A stretch of DNA of 64,000 nucleotides, from assembly GCF_017833415.1 (NCBI RefSeq), contig NZ_JAFICC010000009.1, positions 210,855 through 274,854 of the forward strand, read 5' to 3'. The notes beneath the pieces were generated by a model, which had not been told where the DNA came from, searched no databases, and worked only from the letters and a program-made list of their open reading frames with translations. The DNA is from Flavobacterium sp. 1355. GTDB lineage: Bacteria; Bacteroidota; Bacteroidia; Flavobacteriales; Flavobacteriaceae. Positions 27,628-40,429 of the stretch are shown piece by piece (within the stretch, counting starts at the first letter, position 1; each line of letters starts with the position of its first letter). The translations under genes and the position numbers were made by a program.

Positions 27628-30600
27628 TTATTTTTCTTTTACAATGTTTACTGGCCCAAATAATCCCGCCTTCAACAACGGTTCTCCTTCTAATCTATAA
27701 GTCGCATTTGTCCACGTTGACCTTTGTTCTTTTGGTAATTTCTGATCGCCCATTAAACGGTTCGCCCATGTATTGGTGATCTTGATTTCGATTGTGTTTT
27801 TTCCTTTTTTCAAGGCTTGCGAAATAGCTGTTTTATAAGGAAAAGTCCAAAGCGTGCCACAATCTTTTCCGTTGATTTTAATTTCGGCTATATTGGCAAT
27901 TTCACCTAAATCAATCCAGATTTTATCAGTGTCTTTTCCTTTCCAGACAAAATCTTTTTTATAAACTGCAGTTCCGGAATAATATTTAATTTGTTCATTT
28001 TCAGAAGTGCTCCAATCAAACAATTTGTTGATTTTTACTATTTCTTTTGGACCTTTGTATTCCGGATCAAATTGCAATTCCCAATTTTCATCTAATGTCT
28101 GAACGTTTTCAAATTCTAAACCTTTTTGATAACCCTGTGCCAGAACTTCTTTTGTGTTTTCTTTAAAAATGACAAAACCAGATTCGTTTGCATCCAAATT
28201 AATATCTACAATTGTTCTGCCATTTTCGATTTTCCAATTGGCTAAAGCCGAAGTTGTATCGGTCACCGGATTGTACCAAACCGGAATTTTTTCAATAATT
28301 CTAAACGAAGCTTCAAACGATCTTTTTTCTCCTTTTTGATTCGAAATAAAGTAAATATCTTCTGTATTCGATTTGCGATGTGCCCAAGCAATGGTTTCAG
28401 AATCGGCCCTGTTTAATTTCGGAAAATAAACGTCTTGTGTAATGCCAATTGAAGCAAAATCATTTTCTAAATACGGTAACTTAATAACTGTTCCTTTTCC
28501 TATTTTCCAAGTTGTTGCATTTGAATTGTTCCAAATTTCATCAACAACATTTTGCCATTTTTTAAAATCTTCATTGGATTGTAAGCCAGGCTGTAAATTT
28601 GGTTTTTCATCTACGAAAATCGTTGCACCGTCTTTTACTAACTGCAGGATTTTTTCGGCAGAAGCCAAAGAAAGCAGTTTATTTGGTGCCATTTTATGAC
28701 TTCCCGGAAACAATAAAGCGCCGTATTCGATTCCGCCTCCAAACGATATTTTTCCGTTTTCAAATTTTCCGCGGTTAATCAAAACATCCGAATTGAATGA
28801 ATCGTATTGATAACCATTCATCGCATTAGTCCATTGTGATAAATCGGTTAAATTTTTAGAATAGGATACTTCTTTTGGCATCTTTGCGGTTGGCTGTCCT
28901 TCATTTTTTAAACGAACAGACTCGCTTTCAATTCTTGCTGCTCCAAAAACATTCGGAATAAAAGGCACTAAACGATCCGGAAGTACAGAACGAGAAGGCA
29001 AATCTTCGCCAATAAAAACAGCCAAATCAATAACCGGTTTTCCTTTTTGTAAATGAAACTGCACTCTTTGGCAGTATTCAAACCAAGCTTTTCCGGGCTC
29101 CCACCAAGTCTGGTCTCTCTGGAAATAGGTTCCTATTCCGTCCAGAGTCATTCCGGGTTTTCTGTCCAGCCACGGATTATGCACAAAAACGTGATAGAAA
29201 AAACGGTTAATTCCAAGTGCATAATTTCTATCGGCAACCACTTTTAAATTTCCCGGGTGTTCGTCCCAATCCATTTTTAAAGCCGTGAAAGCCTCGGCCT
29301 GAATAATATCTTTTCCGTAAATATGTCCGGCCGAAATGGCGTCTGACATATCGTTTGGTTTGTCGTGCGTTGGGCTTTTCAGCCAAAACTCACCACTCGG
29401 ATAATCGATATATTTAAAATGTAAAAGTCCATCGCTCATCATGGTTGGCGCTACATTTTCTGAACTGAATTTTATATTTGCATCATCGGCAATTTGTCTT
29501 AAAGTCCCGAAGAAATTATCGGCCACCAATTCTGAAATTGTTTTTCTAACATCGTATAAAACTTTCTCAGAAGTCTGAATATCTTTTACGGGAATTCCCG
29601 CCATTACAGGCAGATAATCTACAATATCGTAACCTCTTCGGGTTTTGAATTCGTTTCTAAAAACAGGCGACCAATTCTGGCTTCCGCATTCCCAGCTGTC
29701 CATGTGCAGGATTTTAACCACTTTTGATGCTAATTCGGGACCAGCAACGCGAAGCATTTCTCCAAACCAATGATCGAGCTGAAAACGAATGGCTTCTTTA
29801 TTGAACTTGTCTACTTCTAAACCTCTTCCCGCACCGGCCGTTGCATTTTCATGACCTGTAGAAGTCTGACCGAAACGGATGATTCTCCAATTCGCTTTCG
29901 CGGAAGCTTTCCAGTTTAAAACTCCATTTGCATCCACAAATTTCGAAATATTAATCATTTTTGAAGGATCGATGCAGTTTTCTGTACTGATTCCTTTTTC
30001 GGTTACTTGCGGACTTAAACGCCAAATCGCTCCCGATTTCCCCTGATAATTATCGATTAAAGGTTCGCTTGACAAATAGATTTTGGCGACTTTTAAGCCT
30101 TGATTCCATTTTGCTGGATCCAAATCTTCTGCGCCGGGTTCTGTTCCTTCGGGATCGTAAACAAAACGGAAATATTTGGCTTTTGTGGGTATAATACTGT
30201 GGGTATAAAATGCATCGACATCCTGCCAACCATGACGCGGCGTTGTTAGTCTTCCTAAACTTTTAAAATTTACGCCATCATTACTGTATTCAACAATTAA
30301 GCGATGTGCCTGATAGTTATTTCCTTTGGTTTCTATTTGAATGGATTTACACAAAAATGGTTCCTCAAATTCATATTGAATCCATCCTTTTTTCGGCATT
30401 CTAAATAATCCGTCTTTCTCTGATGAACTTAAAATTGTCGCATCAGATTCCGGATTGGTTGATGTTATTTTTGGACGTTTTTTATTCGATGTAATAAAAC
30501 TTTCTTGCACCGGAATCGCAAATGTCGCAATGTCTTTATAATAGTCTTTGTAATGTTTTGGAACGGCTAATTTTAGGTTTTTGAAGTTGTTTCCGCTAAC

Positions 30601-31032
30601 AATTGTATCTTTCCAAACTACTTTTTGCATTGATAGTTCGGGCGTAATCCACGGCCCTCCGGCAACGGCAAAACCATCTGCGGGATGAAAACCAATTTTC
30701 ACTCCTACTCTATCTGCTTCAATTAAAGCCCAACGCACCAATTCCCAGAATTCTTTACTCAACTGCAAAACCGGCGGATTAAGCAATGGCGGATTTGCCG
30801 GGCCTTTTATCGTCATTAAATATGCACCTTCGATCCCTGCTCTTTTCATCGCTTCTAAATCAGCCGTAATGACTTCTTTAGAATAGGCGCTTTGCATCCA
30901 ATACCAATAGGTCCACGGTTTTGAGGATTCTAGGGTTGGTTGAAAAGGTGTTTTTTCTTTTTTATGGATTTCCTGTGCGGAGACTAAGCTCGCAAACAGA
31001 AGGATAAAAAAGAAGTGTTTTTTTTGAAACAT
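27628..31032 (-). CDS. GH106 alpha-L-rhamnosidase
   Basis: This 1134-residue protein has a signal peptide at 1-19 (ends SLVSAQ). The N-terminal barrel begins with KPWTYWYWMQSAYSKEVITADLEAMKRAGIEGAYLM, a strong GH106 signature, and continues with GVKIGFHPADGFAVAGGPW. A discoidin-like beta-sandwich is inserted at about 220-310 (YEFEEPFLCKSIQIE), and a C-terminal galactose-binding sandwich (about 1000-1110) contains IAEIKINGKDCGTLWTFPY. Characterised GH106 enzymes remove alpha-linked rhamnose from rhamnogalacturonan I or II. It lies between GH2 and the acetylesterase, a combination typical of rhamnogalacturonan loci. Confidence 0.92.
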   Translation of the reverse strand: MFQKKHFFFILLFASLVSAQEIHKKEKTPFQPTLESSKPWTYWYWMQSAYSKEVITADLEAMKRAGIEGAYLMTIKGPANPPLLNPPVLQLSKEFWELVRWALIEADRVGVKIGFHPADGFAVAGGPWITPELSMQKVVWKDTIVSGNNFKNLKLAVPKHYKDYYKDIATFAIPVQESFITSNKKRPKITSTNPESDATILSSSEKDGLFRMPKKGWIQYEFEEPFLCKSIQIETKGNNYQAHRLIVEYSNDGVNFKSLGRLTTPRHGWQDVDAFYTHSIIPTKAKYFRFVYDPEGTEPGAEDLDPAKWNQGLKVAKIYLSSEPLIDNYQGKSGAIWRLSPQVTEKGISTENCIDPSKMINISKFVDANGVLNWKASAKANWRIIRFGQTSTGHENATAGAGRGLEVDKFNKEAIRFQLDHWFGEMLRVAGPELASKVVKILHMDSWECGSQNWSPVFRNEFKTRRGYDIVDYLPVMAGIPVKDIQTSEKVLYDVRKTISELVADNFFGTLRQIADDANIKFSSENVAPTMMSDGLLHFKYIDYPSGEFWLKSPTHDKPNDMSDAISAGHIYGKDIIQAEAFTALKMDWDEHPGNLKVVADRNYALGINRFFYHVFVHNPWLDRKPGMTLDGIGTYFQRDQTWWEPGKAWFEYCQRVQFHLQKGKPVIDLAVFIGEDLPSRSVLPDRLVPFIPNVFGAARIESESVRLKNEGQPTAKMPKEVSYSKNLTDLSQWTNAMNGYQYDSFNSDVLINRGKFENGKISFGGGIEYGALLFPGSHKMAPNKLLSLASAEKILQLVKDGATIFVDEKPNLQPGLQSNEDFKKWQNVVDEIWNNSNATTWKIGKGTVIKLPYLENDFASIGITQDVYFPKLNRADSETIAWAHRKSNTEDIYFISNQKGEKRSFEASFRIIEKIPVWYNPVTDTTSALANWKIENGRTIVDINLDANESGFVIFKENTKEVLAQGYQKGLEFENVQTLDENWELQFDPEYKGPKEIVKINKLFDWSTSENEQIKYYSGTAVYKKDFVWKGKDTDKIWIDLGEIANIAEIKINGKDCGTLWTFPYKTAISQALKKGKNTIEIKITNTWANRLMGDQKLPKEQRSTWTNATYRLEGEPLLKAGLFGPVNIVKEK

Positions 31033-31052
31033 TGTTATTGCTTATTTTTTCT

Positions 31053-31156
31053 TTTGTCATCCTGACGAAGGAAGGATCACACACGGAACTCTACACAGAG
31101 AATCGCCAATCTTTGTCGAGCTGCTAGTGTGATCCTTCCTTCGTCAGGATGACAAA
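31053..31156. repeat. Long palindromic dispersed element, copy 4 of 6
   Basis: Arms TTTGTCATCCTGACGAAGGA and its inverse ending at 31156 enclose a core with CCAATCTTTGTCGAG. It lies immediately upstream of the GH106 start codon, in the transcribed gap after GH2. Confidence 0.9.
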
Positions 31157-31193
31157 CTATATCTTTAATTTTTAATTTTCCTAAACTAAAATA

Positions 31194-31220
31194 CCTAACA
31201 GGTTTTGGAAACCTGTTAGG
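31194..31220. repeat. Short palindromic repeat (CCTAACAGG type)
   Basis: A 27-bp palindrome with arms CCTAACAGGTTT/AAACCTGTTAGG lies 3' of the GH2 stop codon, directly beside the long element at 31053-31156. This pairing recurs at 8130 and at 34706. Confidence 0.8.
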
Positions 31221-31235
31221 ATAGATAGATCTTAC

Positions 31236-34678
<3,443 letters not shown>

Positions 34679-34705
34679 ATTGTGTCTTTAATTATCTTCT
34701 GGTTT

Positions 34706-34738
34706 AGAGCTGACAGGTTTTAAAAACCTGTCAGCTCT
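34706..34738. repeat. 33-bp palindrome (AGAGCTGACAGG type)
   Basis: Arms AGAGCTGACAGGTTTT and AAAACCTGTCAGCTCT form a perfect palindrome around a single A. It is related to the CCTAACAGG family but has a different outer stem. It lies 3' of the lipoprotein gene stop. Confidence 0.8.
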
Positions 34739-34762
34739 AGAACTCATTATATCTTAATACTT

Positions 34763-35884
34763 TTATCTTTTCTTCTTCTCCGGCGGTGCAACAAAATTCA
34801 ATCTGCTTTTTCCTACATCTTTAGAAGTTGCAACGGCAATTCCTCTTTGTTCGGCTTTGTTTACGGCGCAGTAAAAATGATATACTACTCCGTCATGTTT
34901 TACAACAAATGATTTGTGTGCAAACAGATCATCATAGGGTTCAGATGATTTGATTAAATCTTCTCCTTTCCAGTCTGTCCAGTTTACTAAATCATTCGAA
35001 ACTGCAAAACGGTTAAATGCACCTTGATTCCACCCCGTCCAAAAAGCTCCAAAATAAAACATAACCCAGGTATCATTAATACGCTGAATATAAGCATCTC
35101 CTGAGATTCCTTTATGATGATTGATTAAAGGTTTATTGCCATAACGTTTCCACTCTTTCATGTCGTTCGATACTGCCATAGCAATACGCTCTGCGCCTTT
35201 TGCAGGATTTAAACTATCGCCTCGCGCATTGTAATACATGATAAAATTGTGCCCCGTAACTTTGTCTTTATCGCGAATCACACTGTTTTTATACATCGTA
35301 CTATTGTCCCACCATCTGGCGTCTTTGTCTTTTGGTGTTAAAACCGGATTCTCTAATCTTTCGAATTCGTGTGGTTTTGTTGGTGATTCTTTTGTATATG
35401 CCATTCCGATAGATAAAACTCCTGCTTCGTAACCTTTACTGTCTCCGCCAAAATAACTCATCCAGTATTTATCATCGTATTTTTTCCATTCGTAGCTTCC
35501 GCCCCAGGTTGGATCTTGCAGCGAAATATATCCTGCTTTTTGGTTAACATCCCAATGTTTTTCATTTTCTGAGAAAGACATTACTTTTCCCAGATATTTC
35601 CAGTTTAGTAAATCATCGCTTTCGGCAAGCCAGGTTTCGTAACCTCTTCCGTCGTAAATTAAATACGTCATAAACCATTTACCGTCTTTTCTAAACACGC
35701 TCGGGCAATCCATTTTATAGGAGTTGTCTGTTAGAACCATCACTAAACCGTATTTATAAGGTGTTTTTATTTCGTTATAAATTTCCTGCATTACGGTTTC
35801 GGTAATGTCGCGTTTCTTGTATTTGGTTGCACAGCCGGTTATGGCAAGTGCTGAAATGGTTATTAGTAAATATTTAATTTTCAT
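34763..35884 (-). CDS. Beta-propeller glycosidase-like lipoprotein
   Basis: This 373-residue protein has a lipobox (ALAITGC, Cys18), so it is membrane-anchored. Repeated propeller blades are visible: MDCPSVFRKDGKWFMTYLIYDGRGYETWLAESDDLLNW, ISLQDPTWGGSYEWKKYDDKYWMSYFGG, ERIAMAVSNDMKEWKRYG, GDAYIQRINDTWVMFYFG. This resembles the GH43/GH32/GH130-like five-bladed propellers, but I cannot assign a family or be sure which acids are catalytic. It lies between GH2 and another propeller protein. Activity on a side-chain sugar is inferred from context only. Confidence 0.7.
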   Translation of the reverse strand: MKIKYLLITISALAITGCATKYKKRDITETVMQEIYNEIKTPYKYGLVMVLTDNSYKMDCPSVFRKDGKWFMTYLIYDGRGYETWLAESDDLLNWKYLGKVMSFSENEKHWDVNQKAGYISLQDPTWGGSYEWKKYDDKYWMSYFGGDSKGYEAGVLSIGMAYTKESPTKPHEFERLENPVLTPKDKDARWWDNSTMYKNSVIRDKDKVTGHNFIMYYNARGDSLNPAKGAERIAMAVSNDMKEWKRYGNKPLINHHKGISGDAYIQRINDTWVMFYFGAFWTGWNQGAFNRFAVSNDLVNWTDWKGEDLIKSSEPYDDLFAHKSFVVKHDGVVYHFYCAVNKAEQRGIAVATSKDVGKSRLNFVAPPEKKKR

Positions 35885-36023
35885 TCGTTATGTTGTTTTG
35901 CCACGAAGTCGCTAAGGCCCTAAGTTTTTCTAATCTTTGTGAAACTATGCTGGTGAAATAATCTCGCAGAGTCGCGAAGTCGCAAAGTTTCTATATTCTA
36001 TGTTCTATTCTCTACTCTTGCTT

Positions 36024-37703
36024 CTATTTCAATTCTGATAATCTTGTTTCCATCACATCTTTGTTCAGTTTAACTTTTACCATTCCTGTTGGATGAAATC
36101 TTCTTTTTAAATCAATAGCATTATACACAATTGTGTAGACATCGTTTCCTTCTGGAATTAAGCATAAAGGCGTTCTCATAATATCCCACCATTTATTGAC
36201 TTTTGTTTCTATGGGTAAATATCTTGCTTCTGACCATTTAATGCCGTCTGCAGATAATGAATATGCCATCATATTGGGTAAGTGATGTCCCCAGCCGTCT
36301 GGGCCTCCGTCAAAAATAGCGATGTACATTCCATTTGGTAATTGGCTCACGATCGGATTTTCGACAAAAGTTGGGTGCATTGTTTTAATGGGTTCCAAAC
36401 CTTTGTTCATTCTTTGCCATGGCCCTTCTAAACTTTTTGATTCGGCCAAAGCCACAAACCAGCCTTTACCTGATTTCTTGGGATAATCTGCCCAAGAATT
36501 AAATGGATAAGCACCGCTGTAAAATCCGAAATATTTATCGCCAACTTTATAGGGGAAAAATGAAGCAACTCCCTGACGTCCTTCCCAAGGCTGGGAATCT
36601 AATCCCGGTTCCATAATAATTCCCATATCTTTATAAGGTCCGCCAATTCCGTTGATTCCTTCTACGGTAGATTCGCATCTCCAAATTCTTCCAAAAGAGT
36701 GATTTGGTTCTATTTCTTTACTAACCGTATAAGCCAAATAATAACCGTACCATTTGTTTGCCTTTTCGTTAAAAACCGGCATATACGACCAAATTGCGGC
36801 ACGGCGATCATTCATTGGGTTATCATCTTCTGTAACGGCATAAGTTCCGCTGGCTTGGTAAATGGTTGATTCTCTTTTCCAAGTGATGGCATCTTTACTT
36901 GTCCAGTGACCAATTCTGGTTTTTACACGATCGTAGTAATAATCAACACCTCTCTCTCCTGCTCTTTCTGTTGGAAACATATGATACGTATCGCCTACTT
37001 TTACTACTCTTCCGCCTTCAAAACCTCCCTGAATTCCTTCTGTTCCAGACATTCCTTCATCAATAACGGGTTTGTTTTCTCCTCCCATAATTTCGAAAAG
37101 TGGTTTTTCATCTGAAAATCCTTCTACAATAAAAGTTGGATTCCAAAGTTTTCCGTCTGGAAATGCTGCGTTTCTTTTTTCTAATTTTTCAGAAGCTTTT
37201 ACCACTCCTAAAAAGGCAAATAATCCTTTTCCCGGATTTATCGTCTGTGTTCCTTTTGAATAGGAAACGGCATACACATTTACGGGAGGTAAACCTGTAA
37301 TGGTCAGTCCGTTTTCTAAAACCAATTTTGCATTTTGAATTTTATCTGCCGGAAGATATTCGGAATTATTTTCATTAAAAATACCAATCAAAACCTGAAC
37401 AGTTTCTTTAAATTTTAATTGTAATGGAGCATTTGTTGCATTTTTATATTGATTTAAAGGAAGTTCAACTCCTGTCAGACCTTGTAATTCCGGAGCTAAA
37501 CGAACAATATTATGTTTACTTCCCGCAAATACATGTGCGTATTGTGTGGTTTTGAATGTTTTGTAGTTTGATTTTACGAGTTCAAAAGAGGCGGGTTTCC
37601 AGCTTGAATTTTGTGCTAAAACTGAAAATTGAAAGCACACTGAAAACATCAGTAGAAAAACTGTTTTTAATTTGAAATTGTATTTTGTATTTTTTGAAAA
37701 CAT
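36024..37703 (-). CDS. Secreted beta-propeller protein, probable glycosidase of unassigned family
   Basis: The start ATG at 37701-37703 gives a 559-residue protein with signal peptide (KTVFLLMFSVCFQFSVLAQ). A longer frame from 37826 would be translated from a dispersed repeat and is rejected. Residues 25-190 look like a beta-sandwich (LAPELQGLTGVELPLNQYK). Propeller blades follow: GRVVKVGDTYHMFPTERAGE, TRIGHWTSKDAITWKRESTI, GPYKDMGIIMEPG, WQRMNKGLEPIKTMHPTFVENP, YSLSADGIKWSEARY. Such proteins recur in Bacteroidota pectin loci. I do not recognise an assigned CAZy family. It is encoded directly after GH78. Confidence 0.68.
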   Translation of the reverse strand: MFSKNTKYNFKLKTVFLLMFSVCFQFSVLAQNSSWKPASFELVKSNYKTFKTTQYAHVFAGSKHNIVRLAPELQGLTGVELPLNQYKNATNAPLQLKFKETVQVLIGIFNENNSEYLPADKIQNAKLVLENGLTITGLPPVNVYAVSYSKGTQTINPGKGLFAFLGVVKASEKLEKRNAAFPDGKLWNPTFIVEGFSDEKPLFEIMGGENKPVIDEGMSGTEGIQGGFEGGRVVKVGDTYHMFPTERAGERGVDYYYDRVKTRIGHWTSKDAITWKRESTIYQASGTYAVTEDDNPMNDRRAAIWSYMPVFNEKANKWYGYYLAYTVSKEIEPNHSFGRIWRCESTVEGINGIGGPYKDMGIIMEPGLDSQPWEGRQGVASFFPYKVGDKYFGFYSGAYPFNSWADYPKKSGKGWFVALAESKSLEGPWQRMNKGLEPIKTMHPTFVENPIVSQLPNGMYIAIFDGGPDGWGHHLPNMMAYSLSADGIKWSEARYLPIETKVNKWWDIMRTPLCLIPEGNDVYTIVYNAIDLKRRFHPTGMVKVKLNKDVMETRLSELK

Positions 37704-37724
37704 TGTTTTTTTATTTTTTTGCTT

Positions 37725-37827
37725 TTTGTCATTTCGACCGAAGGGAGAAATCGCACTAGAAATTCCGCAACAATAGTCGACAATCTTGTGGTTACGTGTG
37801 TGGTTCCTCGTTCCTCGGAATGACAAA
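37725..37827. repeat. Long palindromic dispersed element, copy 6 of 6
   Basis: Arms begin TTTGTCATTTCGACCGAAGG and end GGAATGACAAA, with core GACAATCTTGTGGT. It lies between GH78 and the propeller protein gene. A false N-terminal extension of the latter would be read through it. Confidence 0.87.
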
Positions 37828-37891
37828 CTAGACGTTCCAAACTAAGGACTAACAACTAATCACTAAGGACTAGGCACTAATTACGAAGAAC

Positions 37892-40078
37892 TTAAATTGC
37901 TTTATAACTTATTTTATACTCCACATTCGGCTGCACAATCAATTGATATTTATTTTTTGCTAATTCTGTAATCGTTCCTGAATTTGTTTTCGGTTTGTTT
38001 GAACTTTCGAAGATCAATTTTCCTTCGCCTTCAGCTGCTTTTACTTTTATTTCTTTGGTGCTGCAATACAATTCAACTTCACCGTTTGGTGTTGGCACTT
38101 TTCCCTGCATCCATTGTAAACCACCTAAATTCGGTTTGATTTCATATTCGGCATAACCTGGTTGTAATGGTTTTACTCCTAAATAATATTTTCCTAATAA
38201 ATAAATTGGACTAGAACCCCAGGCATGGCAAAGACTTTTTCCATAAGGTCGTCCATACATTGCTAAATGTTCTGTTCCTTTTTTATTTGGATTGTATTCT
38301 TCCCAGAAAGAAGTTGCTCCCTCTTTTAACATTCCGCCCCAATAGTCTTTCATTTCTTTCAACACATAATCTTGTTCGCCCATAGCACATAAGGCTTCCA
38401 ACTCGTAAAAACGCATGTATGGTGTTGTGATTTTAAGAATATCATCATTGAGCAAGACCTTCTTTTTTATACTTTGTTTTTGTTCTTCAGTAAAATAATT
38501 GAAAAAAATACCGAACATATTAGCATATCTGGTTACAATATTCTGCATTTTACCGTCTATACGCTGATGCTTCATCACGTTTTCTTTTTTATCCCAAAAC
38601 ACGTCAAATAATTTTGCTTTTAAATCATCCGCTAATTTTTGATACTGTTTTTGGTCTTCATTTTCACCGGCAATTTTAGCACTAACTGACATGGCTTCTA
38701 AACTTCTTGCTAAAAGCATTTGCTCAAAACTCACCTCGCCGGTTTTTGGTAATCCGTCTGCCCAATCAATAAAAACCCAGTCGCCTTCTAAAGGTTCCAG
38801 GAATCCGTTTTTGTTTCTTCTTTCTAAACAGAATTCCATCAGTGATTTCATTCGTGGATAAAAAGTTTTGATGAATTTCGTATCGCCGGTGTGTAAATAA
38901 TAATCGTAAACCCCTACAAACCAATACAGCGAATAATCCATGATGATATTGATATGAGCCGTTACAGGTTCTTTACCACGAAGCGCCAATAGTGTTCGCT
39001 CTACAGAAGCAGAATCAAAGAATAAATAATAATTCATTAAATAACTTTGATAAGCATCGCCAGACCACACCCAGCGGTCGCGTTTAATTCCGTCTATGAA
39101 AAATTCGCGGGATGTTAAATGCATCGTGTAAGCAGACACATCCCAAATTTGATTCAATTGTTGGTCTGAAGATTTGAATGCTCCACGATAATCTAAGGGC
39201 AAATATTCATACAGCATCGAAATTGAATCATATTTTACCGTTGCATCTGCCTGTACCTGAACATAGCGGAATGCTTTCGATCCATCATGAGTGTAGGTTT
39301 CAGGCTGGTTTCCATCAAAAGATAAATGGTTTAGTGTTTCACATTTGGCAGTATCCAGCGCTTCCTCACGAGATTCACCATAATAAAGTGCTATTTTGCC
39401 TTTTCCTTTTAAGCCATGAATTTTGATATAACCAAAAGTTTCCTTTCCAAAATCTACCAATGTGCCAGCTCCTATTTTTTCTGTTTTTTTTGCGTTTAAG
39501 GGTTTGGTTGTCAGTTTAAATTCAGAAGGTTTACTCTCTGGCAAATTGAAATTCCAGGAACCGACTGGCATCCATGGTGTTCCGGATTGTTGTGCTTTTC
39601 CGGCTTCATCAATCCAGAGTTTATCTTCGTTGGTAACCTTCCATGACGCATCAGATTTAACATATTTTCCTGCAATATAAATAGCCGGCAAAACTTCCTG
39701 ATTGTATACTTTGAATGAGATTTTGTGTTTTCCGGCAGGAATTTTTATTGATTTTGGCTGTCCATAAACCTGAACACCATCTAAGAGAAATTGAAAAGAT
39801 CCTTCTGTATAGATTTTTACCTCATCTGGTTCCGGAATATCGACTTCGGTTTGAAAAGTTACTAGGGCATACGGACTGTAATATTGCCAAAGCGGTGGAA
39901 ATACTGCTTCGCGCTCTGTACGTCTTACCTGCATTTTATTGCTTAACAAAACTTCAAAATCACCTGGATACCAGATCCATGTTGCTTCTTTTGTTTTTTC
40001 CTGAGCGAACAAAATCGTCGTAGAAAATAAAATAACACAAACAAACAAAAATCTAAATATGGAAAATCGGCTTTGCAT
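37892..40078 (-). CDS. GH78 alpha-L-rhamnosidase
   Basis: This 728-residue protein has a signal peptide at 1-25 (ends ILFAQ). N-terminal beta-sandwich domains occupy about 30-300. The (alpha/alpha)6 catalytic barrel has FFIDGIKRDRWVWSGDAYQS near 325-345, the best GH78 signature, EGDWVFIDWAD and ATSFWEEYNP, then the usual C-terminal beta-domain (GGLQWMQGKVPTPNGEVEL). GH78 removes alpha-L-rhamnose. With GH106 in the same block, two different rhamnosyl linkages are probably attacked. It is the first gene of its block and has its own promoter with the shared direct-repeat motif. Confidence 0.93.
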   Translation of the reverse strand: MQSRFSIFRFLFVCVILFSTTILFAQEKTKEATWIWYPGDFEVLLSNKMQVRRTEREAVFPPLWQYYSPYALVTFQTEVDIPEPDEVKIYTEGSFQFLLDGVQVYGQPKSIKIPAGKHKISFKVYNQEVLPAIYIAGKYVKSDASWKVTNEDKLWIDEAGKAQQSGTPWMPVGSWNFNLPESKPSEFKLTTKPLNAKKTEKIGAGTLVDFGKETFGYIKIHGLKGKGKIALYYGESREEALDTAKCETLNHLSFDGNQPETYTHDGSKAFRYVQVQADATVKYDSISMLYEYLPLDYRGAFKSSDQQLNQIWDVSAYTMHLTSREFFIDGIKRDRWVWSGDAYQSYLMNYYLFFDSASVERTLLALRGKEPVTAHINIIMDYSLYWFVGVYDYYLHTGDTKFIKTFYPRMKSLMEFCLERRNKNGFLEPLEGDWVFIDWADGLPKTGEVSFEQMLLARSLEAMSVSAKIAGENEDQKQYQKLADDLKAKLFDVFWDKKENVMKHQRIDGKMQNIVTRYANMFGIFFNYFTEEQKQSIKKKVLLNDDILKITTPYMRFYELEALCAMGEQDYVLKEMKDYWGGMLKEGATSFWEEYNPNKKGTEHLAMYGRPYGKSLCHAWGSSPIYLLGKYYLGVKPLQPGYAEYEIKPNLGGLQWMQGKVPTPNGEVELYCSTKEIKVKAAEGEGKLIFESSNKPKTNSGTITELAKNKYQLIVQPNVEYKISYKAI

Positions 40079-40096
40079 TTATCTTTTTTTTGGAGC

Positions 40097-40141
40097 TAAA
40101 GATAAGTGTTATCTACACATTTGACAACCTGTACTATCCTG
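40097..40141 (-). promoter_or_regulatory. Promoter and direct-repeat operator of the GH78 block
   Basis: On the minus strand, CAGGATAGTACAGGTT (40141-40126) is followed, 37 nt from the motif start, by TATCTTTA (40104-40097), a near match to TAnnTTTG. Motif and spacing equal those upstream of the SusC gene. The leader to the GH78 start is very short, under 20 nt. Confidence 0.65.
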
Positions 40142-40239
40142 CTATTTCATAAAAAACAGTTCTTTTTGATAATTTTTTAAGGGAAAAATTATGGCTTATC
40201 ACTTTTTTAGTACTAAAAAAAATGATGTTAGAATTTTAT

Positions 40240-40412
40240 GGGACGCTGATGAAACGGATTCGCTATCGCGAAGACGCAGATTGTCACGGATTTTTCTTTT
40301 GGTTCTCTTCAATAACTTTGTCAAAGTTTTGAACTTTGACAAAGTTGTTTTACTGAAATTAAAATCTGTGTAAATCTGCGTCTTTACGAAGTAAATCCGT
40401 TTTATCGGCGTT
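40240..40412. repeat. Nested inverted repeats (AACGGATT frame with AACTTTGTCAAAG hairpin)
   Basis: Outer imperfect arms (40240-40281 and 40370-40412, sharing AACGGATT and AGACGCAGATT) enclose a perfect hairpin with arms AACTTTGTCAAAGTT and AACTTTGACAAAGTT around TTG (40315-40347). It lies 3' of the AraC gene and may end its transcript. Confidence 0.75.
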
Positions 40413-40429
40413 CTAATTTAGCTTATGAT

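Larger units (their letters stand above)
40079..40429. other. Gene-free region between AraC regulator and GH78
   Basis: It holds the GH78 promoter (40097-40141) and a nested palindrome cluster (40240-40412). No credible gene is present; a 60-codon frame at 40191-40373 consists largely of the repeat. Confidence 0.6.

Noticed and set aside
37704..37826. 41-residue N-terminal extension of the propeller protein
   Set aside because: It is translated from the long palindromic element and is rich in charged residues; the internal ATG gives a clean signal peptide.
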